NCBI GenBank assembly: GCA_037074765.1
Contig: JBAMDO010000089.1
Span: forward strand, 150,945 to 214,944
Source of the DNA: Mansonella perstans
Lineage: Eukaryota > Nematoda > Chromadorea > Rhabditida > Onchocercidae
DNA length: 64,000 bases
Direction of reading: 5' to 3'
Position 1 is the first letter of the stretch, and each line of letters begins with the position of its first letter. This document shows, piece by piece, positions 28,062 through 40,737 of the stretch. Both the position numbers and the translations under genes were made by a program. Below the pieces are notes generated by a model that was given only the letters and a program-made list of their open reading frames with translations, did no database searches and had not been told where the DNA came from.

Positions 28062-31000
28062 ATGGAAGAACATTGGTTACTTGAAAATTCGAAATTTATT
28101 GCTTCATTAATATTATCAGCTGTAATGGCTGGTCGTTTAAGAAATCAATGGAAAAAATTATTTGCTGATACAATATCATCCGATCAACAACAACAACAAC
28201 AACAGCAAGAACAACAACAACAAGAACAACAACAACAGTCATCATCAGTGCAAGATACTGGTGGTGGTGGCATTAGTAGTAGCAGTAGTAGCAGTAGCAG
28301 TAGTAGTAGTAAAAGTAGTAATCGTAGTGCAATATGTTCAGCTTCAGCAGCCTCTGTAACTCCAGTTGAAAGCGATTCATCGTCTAGTTTAAAAGCAACA
28401 AAGGAAAAATCGAAAATTACTAGCATACCGACAAATATTCTCAAATTTCGAAGGAAATTACTGCGGCATCAAAAAGGCGAAATAAGCGATGGTAAAGAGG
28501 AGAATACGCAATTTGAAAAAGTTTGAAAATATTCTTTATCAAAATTATCATAAAATTTAATTATATATTTTGTTGTCCAATGAAAAATGATGCTATTTTC
28601 GTATTTGTTAATTTCTTTTTTTACTGTTATCTTTTTGAAATAATTTAAATTCGAGTCTTTTCTTAAAAAAAAAAAAAAAAAGAAAAAACAAGCATTTAAA
28701 TAATTTGATTAAAAAAAAGTTACACTATATATAAAATGAAAAAAAACAAAAAAAAATAGTTTACACAAATTAAATTTGAAATTTATTTGTTTCCTAATTT
28801 ATATATAAAAAAGCATTTTGTATTTTTTTTTTAATACTTTGCAAAGAAAAAAAATTTATTATCATAAATTTGATAATAAATTTAAAATTTAAAATTAACA
28901 ATTGAACATCATATTTAAATAATTTGAAAAGTAACAACTAAACATTATTATTTAAATAATTACAACTGTTTCAATAACATCACTAATTATACAATTGTTT
29001 CAACAACATCACTAATTAATAATATTTTATGAATGTAAAAACAAACCATCAAATAATTGAAAATATCTAATTTAATTTTTTTTTCCTTCACTTCATTCAA
29101 TAAATAACTGAAATTATCAATACAAAATTTAAGCCATTTAATAACAATCAAGAAAACATACAGGTACGAAAATTTTGCAGCAAATTCCACTCTTAATTTT
29201 ATTAATTTCCAGACAGCCGCAGTACGAAGACCAGCAAAAAGTAAAATGAAAAAACAAACTGTCCTGAAATGGAAAGAGGGTACAAAGCCAAGCGCTGAAG
29301 AAAGCAAAGAAAAAGTCGAATTATTTATCTTTCATAAAATAAATTTTATTTATCAATCGATAAACAATTATCATTAAATCGATTCGGAAATAATCAAAAT
29401 TTGGTATTTATCGGGACAAACACTGGTCTTTTTTTCCCATGATTAATCAATAACATTAATCTCTCTGTCATCCATTCCTTTTTTTGCATATTTATTTCTT
29501 TTTTTCCTTTACTTTTCTTGCGTCTTTTCAACAAAAGCAAATTAATAATATCAATAATAATAATGATTAATAATAATAACGATTAAAACCTGCAATAACA
29601 ATAATAGGCAAATGTGATATTTAAAATAATAGTAACAGCAATAATCATAATAACAATAACGTTTATAATTTCAATAATATTTATAATAATAATTAATAAT
29701 AATAATAGTAATAATTAATAATAATAATAATGATAATAATAATAATAGTAATGATAATAATGTGACTGAGAATGCTTCAGAATAAAAGTATTCGCAGACT
29801 TTTTTTTTCAGAGACGAAAGCGTCGATTAAGGAAAAAGAAACGAGAAGAAAGAAGTAAGAGAAAAACACCTGTTTTACTAAATGAAAGTGAAAAGGAGCA
29901 GAAAACAATTGAAACTGAAAAGGAACAGAAAACAACTGAAACTGAAAAGGAGCAGAAAACAATTGAAACTGAAAAGGAACAGAAAACAACTGAAAAAGAA
30001 TTAAAAATAAAGGAGAAAGAAGAGGTAGAAAGTGATAGGGAAGCTGAAGAACAGCCAGCTACGGAATCTAAAGAAGATGAATCGGAATTTGAAGGATCAA
30101 CGGAGAGGTAAGAGAAAAATGCAGAATACCGTTTTAATTTTTAATATTTTGAAAAAAATTTTTTTCTATATTAAATCAAATTTGATTTGCAAAATAAATT
30201 AAATGAATAATTTAATGAAAAAAAAAGAAGTTGAAATTCAAATTATTAGTATTAATAAATTTGCTAATACAATAAGCTCATATTTATATTAATGTATACT
30301 TTATAATCATATTACTATTTTGCCGCTATTATTTTCAAAAATAAAAAGAAAGAAATGAAATATTTTGAATATTTTTATGAACTATTTTCAACTATATAAT
30401 GTTTGGTTAATTAGAATAATTTATTAAAAATTAAAAAAGGAAACAATAGCAAGGAAATTTGATAATTTAATTAAAAAATAAAAAGTAAATTTTGCAGGAG
30501 CGTTAGGAAGAAAAAAGAAGCATCACCAGTGGTTTGTACTAGTAATACTTCTATTGGCTCCAAAGAATTTACCGAATCATCATTGATACCAGTGCAACTA
30601 GCACATGAATCTAGCAGTATTAAGGGTTCAGAGGAATACATTGTACCACTTATCAGTCCAGTGAAATCGGCAGATACTGGTCCAGTTACAGAAAATGCAA
30701 GCAATATTAGTGAACCTGGTTCTTCCAAAAGTAGTGATAGTTTTGCGAGCACAAAAAACATCATATATGATATGACAGATGATGCTGAACCGATTATCGT
30801 GTCCAGCCATGCATGTCGTATTCTGGAAATTATAATGAAAAAACAACTGTTCAAAAATGCTGCAGCATCAGAAACGGAAAATGAATTAATCCGATTGTAT
30901 TTTGCTGGCAAAATTCCATCAGAGCGTGAAAAAGCTGCGCAACAAACGCTGGAAAAAGCAGTTAATTTAGCTGTGACAAGAGTCAAATCAAGTGTACTAA

Positions 31001-31125
31001 GTGAAGATTTATATCATTTCTTAGATAGCAATCGCACAATGGCAATTAGTTTAATAATTGATGCGATGAAATATCGAAAAAAAGACTTCCTACCAGAATT
31101 CTGGACTTATGATCGAACGAACTAA
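28062..31125 (+). CDS. Unrecognised low-complexity protein
   Basis: Proposed exons: 28062-28520, 29213-29314, 29812-30107, 30498-31125, giving 494 residues in phase. I do not recognise the family. The N-terminus MEEHWLLENSKFIASLILSA has a short hydrophobic stretch. It is followed by a Gln tract, a Gly run and a Ser tract (about residues 45-90). The second and third exons are strongly basic (RRKRRLRKKKREERSKRK), resembling a nuclear localisation signal, followed by four nine-residue EKEQKT[I/T]ET repeats. The last exon is a non-repetitive domain of about 200 residues, Ser/Thr-rich then helical (EREKAAQQTLEKAVNLAVTR, FLDSNRTMAISLIIDAMKYR), ending at FWTYDRTN. Donors after exons 1 and 2 (GTTTGA, GTCGAA) are weak, so those joins are provisional. 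The last two exons and their junction (AG|GTAAGA to TTTTGCAG) are secure. Confidence 0.62.
28180..28320 (+). repeat. Coding CAA and AGT trinucleotide tracts
   Basis: A (CAA)n tract broken by GAA/CAG codons gives polyglutamine (about 28185-28238). Shortly after it a GGT run and a run of AGT/AGC codons give polyglycine and polyserine. These tracts open long shadow frames on the other strand and in the +1 frame. Confidence 0.9.
29540..29760. repeat. AAT/ATA trinucleotide-rich intron tract
   Basis: About 200 bp of 'aataataatgataataat'-type sequence in the intron before the 29812 exon. It is an imperfect microsatellite. Confidence 0.85.
29889..29996 (+). repeat. 54-bp coding duplication (4 x 27 bp)
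   Basis: The unit 'gaaaaggagcagaaaacaat' plus 'tgaaact' alternates with a 'gaaaaggaacagaaaacaac' version, and this 54-bp pair occurs twice almost unchanged. It encodes EKEQKTIET-EKEQKTTET twice over, the last copy ending in EK. The frame is kept. Confidence 0.9.
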
Positions 31126-31660
31126 AAGGGAATCCTTATTAGCAGAAAATTATCTTCCTAAATAATATTTATTTTTTATTTTTGAAATTGAAAATTCCAT
31201 CGCTGCTTTATTAAGCATATCTTGATAAAACTGTTATGCAAAATATAGAATTATTGATTGGCAAAATTGTATAGTATTCGTTTATTTCTGTATATCATAC
31301 AATTAATCCAATGAAAACAGGAAAAAGTGATAATTATATAGACAATTATATTGTTCAATTAACCAACATGCTATTTATAAAATTATCAATCTGAAATAAA
31401 TGACCAGTCGTTTCAAAGAATCCAGAATTACAAAAGTGTGGAAAAATATGTTATCATGCAATATTCATCTGTCCATTAGAAAATGTTTTTTTTTTTTTTT
31501 TTTTTTTTGCATTATTCCCAGCATGACATCTAATTCCGGATAATGTAATCCGGATAAGCCTAAAACTCAAAATGAAATTATGGAAACCTTATACAACAAA
31601 TAGTAATACACATCAAGCAAAATTTACCAATGACTCTTTCACATTATCTTGTTGATAAAT
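31126..31660. other. Intergenic between convergent genes
   Basis: This carries the 3' UTRs of the low-complexity gene (+) and the GFOD-like gene (-). A T run of about 23 nt lies at 31486-31508. No coding exon is seen. Confidence 0.5.
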
Positions 31661-34429
31661 TCATATGAAACGACACAATGTAACACACCGCACCAAATTC
31701 AGTTCGTTGGTATCAGTTGATGTTTTATAGCAATCATAAGTTTCCAGGGCTTTTACAATACCGGTACGAATAATATTTTCCATGGTACCATCACCGCGCC
31801 ACACTACTCCTTGGCCATCAGATCCTTCTAGTACAAGCATATGTGTGTCTAACTTGAAGAATCCTAACTTACCAGTAATTTGTAACATCAACGTTTTAGT
31901 TGTATTTACAGCAATTCGAATGCTTGCAGTTGCATTACCAAATGCAATTTGCATGTGCATATATTGCAATTCTTGCAGTCGAAAATGCTCCACCAAGCTG
32001 CTTTGTTGATGACATATGGTTGCAATTGGTACTGGATTGCAATCACAAATTGCACTCAATGCATCGATAAGATCATGGCTTTCTTGATGAAGAACAGTGT
32101 TACATTCATTGTACAAACGATGCTTAGCATCTTGTGGTTGTTCAAATGTTGCCTCTACAACTATACTTTCAATTGCTCCTATTTTTGCAATATTTGCCTT
32201 AATTAATGCAATCGGTATTGAGTATCGCAATGGATAGATAATTTTCAAAAATGTTTGATGCTTTGCCGAAAATTCCGCAAGTAGTTGAGCTGTTTGCTCC
32301 GAAAGTGCAGCTGCACCAATGCATATCGCTTTCTTCTTTAATGCTAAAATTAATTAATTCTTACAAAAATAAAAAAATTCCTCGCAAATAGTAAAAACGC
32401 ACATGATTATTATGCATACACTTTTCTCCCTTTCATTTTTTAACTTGTAAATTTTAAACAAAAATTTTCCATAAAATTTTCAAAATTTTCATTAACGCTA
32501 AATTTATTAAAAATAGAAGAAAAAACAGCTGACATAAAATAATGAAAGTAAATGCACAAAATTCATTTAACTTATGCCAGAATTAATTTTATTTGTAGAG
32601 GGGGAATTTCACAACATAAAATAATAATTATTTAATAGCTATTACAGAGAAAAAAAAACCTTGGGCCTGCATACAAAACAGAGCATTATGAGCAATATGA
32701 CCAACAATGATAACAGCATTTATATCATTTCTTGAAATTAGCTGAAATGCTGTATGTGATACAGATGGTATATCGTTATCAGCTGCAATTTCGATACTTC
32801 GTTCCGTAACAGGACACCAAATCGCTGAAAATATATTGAAATGTAAAAATGTACAAAAAAAAAATTCAAATTTTATCAATATTGTGTTTTTTCGCAAAAT
32901 TTTTAATAGAATGTTAAATTTTATTATAACTCTTTCGCATGTTTGAATATTATGAACTTTGTAATTTAGTTCTGCAATATATGCTTATACTTTTATGCTT
33001 TTTATTAATAATAGTACAGTTGTTGAAAAAAATCATTATCCAATCATTTATGACAAACTTTATCAATCGTTTATAGTATATGGCGTACAATGTACTGTTA
33101 AGAATAATGTTTTTAATATTGCGAAAAGTCTTAATTGCAAATTTAAATTAATATTTACTGGGTCGAACAAACAAACAGCGATTCAGGTAATCCAAAAGTT
33201 GAAACATTACAGGTATGAAAGTTTATGCAGTACATTCTCCAATCAAAGTTAGAGAAATGAAATGCTAATAGTAAATTTGGTTCAAAAAATTTTGACTCAA
33301 TAATAGTTTGATCTTTCCTGATCGCTACAAAAAAATTAATTAAAAAGTACATTTAATGAGAATATTAAAGTTTACATGATAATTAAAACAATGAAGTAAA
33401 TCGAGTGAAATTTAATTTCATAGTTTTGCACTACAAATCTTTAATTACTATAATTAAGTTTGAATAAATTTTTTATTAAATGAAATAGGACCAATCAAGA
33501 AATTGATTTTTTTCTGCTTTTTTTAGTTACATAATTTCCGGAAGTCCATTATCCGGAAATGCGGAAAAAAATGTTTGAAAAAAAAAATCTTTTTTGTAAT
33601 GTAAAAAATATCACTGTATGCTGGAAGAAGTGGTAGTCATTTAAAAGGTGATAGAATAAGTTTGATGAAGAAGACAGTGTTCTGTAGTCTGATTCCTTGA
33701 ACTTTTAAAGCACTAATTATGAAACGCATGGTCAAACTTGTGTGACACGTATGGTCGAATAAAATTATAATAAACAGCGAGTCTAGTGTTTAGGAAACTT
33801 CAGAATATTAATATTACATTCTTTTTGATTATTAATTAGCCTATACCTAATTATCCTACTCAGTTTTTCCCTTTCTCCTCAAAATCTCAAACAATTACAA
33901 CATTACTCATATTAATTCCTTATTAATTTCTCATAATACAACTGAAATGAATGATTTTTCTTAGCTGATAGTTCTCATTTAGCATTACAGCTCTTACTGT
34001 CAAAATCTCTTGAATTACCAAGCACTGCATGTTTGTTAACAGTACCCTCGTACCAGTTGCTTCAATTATTTTGTGGTCATTAAAAATTCAAATACGAGAA
34101 TAAAAACGAACATTCAAACTTGTTTTTGAGTAATATTAGGTGCTTGTACTAAATTAAGTAACAAGCAATATATTATTTGTGAAATATAATATATTTTTAT
34201 TTATTTAAGATTACATATTCAACTATTAAAGGAAATTCTTATAATGCAATAATAGTAATTACATTCCAACTGGAAAAACTTTTTGAAATATTTTATCAAA
34301 AAATCAAATGACGTCAAAAATACCTTTTAAAGTGAATCGTTTAATTTCGGTGATTAACTGAACGTAGTATTCTACCAATTCTTCATCACTACACACCAAA
34401 CCAATTAATAATTTTATCTGGTCATCCAT
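31661..34429 (-). CDS. Divergent GFOD-like Gfo/Idh/MocA-fold protein
   Basis: Three exons in phase: 34324-34429, 32660-32824, 31661-32343, giving 317 residues. The arrangement follows the glucose-fructose oxidoreductase domain proteins GFOD1/2. There is a Rossmann-type N-terminal half: a beta strand KLLIGLVCSDEELVEYY, then KAIWCPVTERSIEIAADNDI, then NDINAVIIVGHIAHN, then KKKAICIGAAALSEQTAQLL. A C-terminal alpha/beta half follows, starting near IGAIESIVVEATFEQP and ending LVRCVTLCRFI. The usual dinucleotide-binding glycine pattern is missing (IGLVCSDEE), and the catalytic EKP-like position reads CIGAA. I therefore infer a protein that no longer binds NAD(P) or catalyses. Intron 1 (1.5 kb) holds only spurious frames. 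The fold call is moderately firm; the GFOD subfamily is my best guess. Confidence 0.68.
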
Positions 34430-36306
34430 TGCTCAAGATTTTCATTGATGACACGTATCAAATCATCTAATTACACTTGCCAGTTCATTTGTCTTGACGT
34501 ATACAATATTTCCACGTTCCACATATGTTGGCATTCATTATGTGCATATTTTGACGCCGTTTCAATCGAAACTGATTAAAAAAAGGATAAAACTTTCGTG
34601 AAAATTAAAATTAAATCGATTAATTACAAATACTTGAGTAGAATGTAAGAAAATGAGAGTATAGGAACAAATAGTATACAGAAACGTGTAGATAAAGGTC
34701 ACACGTCTTAAGAATCTCTGTACATTATAAAATCATGTAAATATAAATTAGAAATATTGATGAAGCGAAAAAACATAAGAACAATGACGGACGTGAAAAT
34801 TTCGTCAAGATGTATAGATGAGTGACGTGAAATAATGAATGTAAAATGAATTCGTATTAAAAATTCAACGATAAACAACAATACTTCAGATAGTCTCTAT
34901 ATAACAAGAAATGTCACATTAAAACAATGTAACAATCGTGTGTCATCAATAGCCATATATGTAAATGCAAAGCTCCAAAAAAAAAAAAAAAATAATAAAA
35001 TAAAAAGCTACGTAAAGCTTACAAAATATAAAGACGTAAAGATACGTAAGTCAACGCGAATATCGCATTAAAATATGCACATAGCATTAAAAGATGCACG
35101 AAAATGTAAACTTATTACAAATGTCCGGTAAAAACGCGTACTAAAGTGCGTAAATAAATCGTAAACATCGTAAATATAGGCCAAAAACATGCATTAATAA
35201 ATGCAACGTGAAAATTTTTTATGCAGTGTTTACTCGTAACTTACGTATCTTTAAGCTCAAATAAGGTATAATAAAAAAAAGGCATTAATATGACAATAAT
35301 TAATGAAAGATTTTATTTTTCATTTTTTAATTCACTTTTCATTTGCTATCATTGTAATAACTTAATTTGCTATATATATATACTTTCATACTTTTATACT
35401 TTTATATATACTTGGCATATTTTTACTAAAGTCTAAACATAATTGCTAATTTTGGTAGAAAATAAATATTTGGAACTTTGTAAGTAAGTAAATAAGTGAA
35501 CAAACAAGTAAAGTAAATGGAAAAACAAATAAAACAAAACATAAATGTAATCAATCCATTTTTGCATAATTTGCTATGCCTTTATGTAATCTAATGCATA
35601 ATTACTAATGTTTGGCAGAAAATAAACACTTAAAAAGTTAACTTTATAAGTAAATCAGTAAGTTAGCAAATCAAAGACAAATGAAACAACACATAAATGT
35701 ATTTCAATCCAATCATCAAAATTACGTTATATAACAAAATCGACGTTGCATAGATTTGTTTCATAACGAACCTATTTGGTTTGAATAAATTATTGATACA
35801 TAAATTGTTTGGACTAGTCCGATCATTGTTATTGTTGAGCTTATTGCGCCAGTTTGCGGTGGTTATTTTGGTATTACTTAATGCTCTCTCAGTTTTATTT
35901 AGCTATTCTTTACAAATTCTTGTTTATTTTACAAAATTTATTTACTTTGCTAATTAATTATCATTTAATTTTTCGCTTTGTTAACACTTTGTCAACGATT
36001 GTATTTATTGTTTATTTTAAAGTCGCTCATTTTTTCTTTCTTTTTTCCATCATTTTAATAATTCCTTTTGTTTTTGCTTTCTTTTTTTTTTTGCATTGTT
36101 TTTTCATTCATCAATTCATCATTGTATTGTTTTATTTTATTACATTACTCTATAACTTTCTGTTTAAAAATTACAATAATATCTATGAGTTTTCACTAGC
36201 TGATATGTTTAGCTGATCAATTGTCATATAAGCTCATCAAATTATTTTTAAATTGATTTTACTGAAATTTTATTTGTAATTTTATTACAACTTTATTTTA
36301 AGGTGA
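34430..36306. other. Divergent promoter region with repeats
   Basis: This separates the GFOD-like gene (-) from the MATH-BTB gene (+). The left half is unusually dense in ACGTAA-like hexamers, and the right half is T-rich. The T-rich part opens a 120-codon hydrophobic frame (35854-36216) with no ATG at its start and no family features, which I regard as an artefact. A direct repeat is listed separately. Confidence 0.55.
35428..35712. repeat. Imperfect direct repeat, two units of ~125 bp
   Basis: Unit one (about 35428-35557) and unit two (about 35587-35712) share the order 'taattgctaat/taattactaat', 'ggtagaaaataaa/ggcagaaaataaa', 'ttgtaagtaagtaaat/tataagtaaatcagtaag', 'aaacataaatgta/aacacataaatgta' and 'tcaatcca'. 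This is a local duplication in the shared promoter region. Confidence 0.75.
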
Positions 36307-39300
36307 ATGGCAATGTTTGATGAGGAGTTATTTGTTGGTGATGAAAATGATACTACATCAAAAGTTCTCGGACATGAAGCAGATCCGCATGATGCAACAA
36401 TGCAACAGCAGGTGAAATATTATTTTCGAGCAACAGTATGCACGTGTTTAAGGTGTCTGTAGAATCATTGATGAGTGAGTAAGAAGGATAAGGTTATCCA
36501 TATTTAGATTTTTTTTTTTACCTGTTGCATAATAAATAGGAATAAATTCACATACCTTGACTGCAAGTATGCTTAATATATGTTGTATCCTTCGATGTAC
36601 TTCCAGGTAACGTGTTTTTGCCTCTGTAATTGTTTTCCCTTAGTTTAAAAACATGGTATATTTTCACGATTTCGTGATTTCCATGATAGCTGGATAATTT
36701 TTGACTTACAAATGACGGCGCTTTTTCAGTTATCATAAATTCTGTAAACGTGAACATCTTGGTTCTTACATAATGTTTTCATAAGCGTATAATGTAAATC
36801 TAAAATAGTTACCATCATGATGACTTATTCATAAATGTAGCGATCATATAATTTTACTACTTAATTACATTTCGAAATATCTATCATGAAAAGCAAATGT
36901 CGCTTTTCATGAAAGCAGAAATATAACGATCAAATATGAAATTTATTGATTTTTTTCCTCCAGGGAGAAGTACTACCTAATCCGCCCAGTATCAATGCTT
37001 CGGAAGCTTCATCATCCGGTACTTTCCTAACAAATAATGTTAGTTTATTCTCAAAAAAAAAAAATATTCTTCAAATCTTAATTCGATGTTAATACAATAT
37101 AGGCTTTCCATGAATTAAGCTTCGATAATATACACACATACTGCGCAACCTGTAACAGTCATACATATACATAGCTGTAGCTATACATATATACATATAA
37201 GTTAGTTCAGCGATTTGTAATTCCTGATATACGAACACTTCGGGTTTTGCAATATCAGGATTGCCCTGCATTCAGTATTTTTGCTCGAGATAATAAACAA
37301 ATGCCCAATATATATACTCCAAGATTTCATATACCGAAAAAATTTTCAACTCTACATGTAAGACATTCTTTTCCTTTTTTTTCAGCAAAATTTTTTTGAT
37401 TTCTCAAAGTGAAAAGATGAATGAAATTTTTGAAAGTCAGAGAATGAAATGAAAGACAAAATATTTTTTCCTCACAGACAGTGAACATTTCATAATTTTT
37501 TATATATGTTGAAACAGTGCATGAACATACACATTCATAAAGAGCAGTTTAAAAAAGCAAATAAATGAATAAGTGAGTGGGTTTTGCTGGACGATGGAGA
37601 GCATAGGTTTTTTAGGTACAAGTACCAAGTACGAGAAAACGGAATCATTTGCGATTGCAGAATCCAAACTTGAATGTTGTTGGTTCGAGTTCGATTTCAA
37701 GTTCAAGCTCCGGACCAAGTGGTACAAGTATTATTCCTCAGAAACGTTTGTTTTCACCGAATAATTCAGCTTGTACGGGTGTTACTCATCGTCCGTCAGT
37801 TGATCTGTCTGCTTGTGGTTCCGAATTTGCACGTTCTGCGGATGATGCCATACGTCATGGTGAAGATTTCATCGAAAATTTTAGCTTGTGTAATATTGAA
37901 ACTAGTTTCAGTACGGGAAATCAATCCCGTTTAGATATTGTGACTGAATCTTCAAGCCTGTTTTTATTTCAACCAGTTATTACTAATATAAGAGGGTCAT
38001 ATTACTTTAACAAGTTTTACGTAAATTGCAGATTCGAAAACCGAAGGTTCAATAAAGCTTAATATATCGAATATGGGAGCACTGAGACAAAAAGTGACCA
38101 CGTCATTCCACACAATTGCGAACCTGCCATGGTAAACCATGTTTAAAATCTCTTATACAAAATAGTTTAGAATCTATGTTATATAATATAGTGAATAGCT
38201 ACGTTCTTCATTGAGAAATTAGGAATTGGGCAATGTTATAAGCTTCTGAAGTTTGAGGAAAATCAGGAAGATCTTTCAGTAGTTAACTCTGAGTTAAATG
38301 AAAAGGATGAAAAAAGTGTTTTTTACAGTGACAAACGAGTAATTTCAAAAAATTTTGTGAAATATTTATTTTTCGACATAAACTATTAGCTAGTTCCTGT
38401 GCACAATTCACCGTTGCTGATACTGATGTTTATTGAAGAAAATTTATCGACAGATGAAATAAAATATACATTGCAGGCGTTTAGCAGCTAAAACCGAATG
38501 TACGAAACGAACCAGCAATGTAAAATTTTTTAGTGTATACATAGATTGCAATCCGGAAAGTGAATCGACATTGTGGAGCTGTGATGCTATCGTTGAATTT
38601 CGCTTAATTTCTCAAAAAGCTGACACACCAAATTTTAGTCGTCAGGTAATCACAAAAGTCGTTTTAATTTCTGTCGCTATTTGCCTGACACAAACTTATG
38701 ATACGTAATATAATTCATGCATATTGATTGATACACTCACAATGAGATCTAAATTATTGTTTATTGGACTCAATTTTATTCTTCATAATTTATTTCAGTT
38801 TACGAACAAGTTTAATTACAATTCAAATAATTGGGGCTTTCCATCGTTCATGGAGTGGAACGAAATACTCAATGTCGATAAGGGTTTTATCCGTGGCGAT
38901 CGTGTCGTAGTCGAAGCACACATTACTGTACAGAAAGTTGTTGGTGTGAGGTAGAGCTCGCTTATTGGTTTTTTTTTATTGCATTAAAATTATAAGGTGT
39001 TTGATGCAGTTAAATCCTTGAATGAATCAAGATGTGGAGAGTTGAAATAAGCAAGTAATTGAATAGAATTTTCAGGTAATTATAGTATTATGAATAAAAA
39101 CAGTCAGAACGCTTGATCATGACATTTTTGGCTAGTTTTTTCAGTTAAGGATGAAAAACTATCCTATTCAGTTTATGTCATCAATACTGTAATTCATGGT
39201 CCAAATTAAGAGTGGTAGGTTCGCGACATGGGCTTTATGATTCTTTTCAGAAAAAACCCGACATTTGATTTCACCATACCACAACCGCATACGTCAGATG

Positions 39301-40737
39301 GTGTGCTTGTTATCGATGGCATCCGTTTGCATGTTAGCAAAGCGGTATTATTGCTTTAATTTTTTTTTCTATTTAAAAAGTTATAAAGTGAGTACATAAA
39401 GGTTGCAGAGAAAGGAAGGGTAGAAGAAGAAATACTTTCTTCATGTGTCGATTTATAGCGCTAGTGACTTTAAAATGGTAATAAAATTTCTGATTCTGAC
39501 AACTACAGTCGTTACAGTACTACTCCTGGGTTCAAAAAGTAACACTAAAATATTTTACGTTGTAATGGTGCTATATACAGTTCTGATTGGGAATAATTAA
39601 TTGTATGACTTTTTTATTTTATTTTGTATGTTTAAATTTTTTGCAGTATTTGGCCTTATATTCACCAGTTTTCCATGCTATGTTTTTCTCGAAATTCAGT
39701 GAACGAGACAAAAAGGAAATCACCGTTGAAGACGTCATTCTCGATGAATTCATTGAACTATTAAGCGTTGTATATCCATCGCATAAACCCGTATCAGGTA
39801 AATGTTAACTAAATTTAGATGGAGAATAGCAAACTAGACAAAAGGTAAAACGAAGATAGCAAATAAAAATGTACGACTAAATTAAGCTTTCTGTAGTGAA
39901 CGTCAAACCCGTTGAATGATCAGATTCTTTGAATTACTGAACAAATGAGAAAAGTTTTCATATTCCATGAATGCAACATATATTTCAGCTGAAAATGTGG
40001 AATTTTTGCTGGAACTTGGTGATAAATTCGAAATTCAATTCGTAATCGATGAATGTGAAAGATTCTTGATGCGATCCGATGATATTGCTGTGGTCACGAA
40101 GCTTGTTTGGGCTGACCAATATTGCCTTGCCAAATTACAGGTTTTTTTTCTTCCATATCTAGCTCCATAATCTGTCTAATCCAATAACCAGAACTATCAA
40201 AATCTTCGAAAATTGGCTACAATTGAGTTTGCTGTGATTTATCGATTCTTCTGGGTCTACTTGAATCATTGAGGAAAATGAGGAAAAAGTTTTACTGTGG
40301 CCATTTTACTGTCACCAGCATCTTGTGACGGAGTGATTACATTAAAGTCTTAAGAGTCACTGATTTGTTTTACCTTCTTACCCAACTCCTTATGTCAAAA
40401 ATTATTCAAAATTCACAAGTATTTTGCATTCTTGCTTTAACAAATAAACTCCTAGTTATAGTTGTAGGGCCACTTACCGTAATATCTGACATGATACAAA
40501 AAAACATACATCTCCAAAATACGTGCGTTTTATGTGTTCTACCCCTTAAAATCAAAAGAGAAAGCTTTCCAGTTATCTTATTTAAAACAGTGTATGACTC
40601 AACCATTTCAGGATGTTTGTGTACGAACCTTTAAACAGCCAGCTGATATAAAGGCTCTCAAACAAACTGAAGAGTACAAAAATCTAAGTGATACAACAAA
40701 AGCCGCTCTTCTGGAAAAAATTTTCAAATTGCTTTAG
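36307..40737 (+). CDS. MATH-BTB protein, probable CUL3 adaptor
   Basis: Ten exons: 36307-36411, 36964-37038, 37661-37889, 38032-38131, 38477-38645, 38799-38950, 39251-39344, 39647-39797, 39989-40140, 40612-40737, giving 450 residues. MATH-BTB proteins bind substrates through the MATH domain and recruit CUL3 ubiquitin ligase through BTB; nematodes have many (bath family, MEL-26). Residues 1-136 are a Ser/Asn-rich, probably disordered tail. MATH spans about 138-277 (LNISNMGALRQK, WRLAAKTEC, NNWGFPSFMEWNEILN, FIRGDRVVVEAHITV). BTB spans about 293-400 (DGVLVIDGIRLHVSKAYLAL, YSPVFHAMFFSKFSERDKKE, VEFLLELGDKFEI). It ends in a helical tail, LSDTTKAALLEKIFKLL. The donor of exon 3 (T|GTAATA at 37890) was chosen because it restores phase; three weaker donors also fit. 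TTTTAAG lies just upstream of the start. A second ATG follows two codons later. Confidence 0.9.

Noticed and set aside
28162..28444. Asn-rich (+) and Leu/Cys-rich (-) frames over the CAA/AGT tracts
   Set aside because: These are shadows of the trinucleotide repeats in the other frames of exon 28062-28520.
32995..33352. Open frames on both strands in intron 1 of the GFOD-like gene
   Set aside because: Exons 34324-34429 and 32660-32824 join in phase without them. No matching splice sites or family features were found.
35854..36216. 120-residue hydrophobic open frame
   Set aside because: The frame has no ATG at its start, arises from T-rich DNA (Phe, Leu, Ile), sits in a promoter region and shows no family motif.
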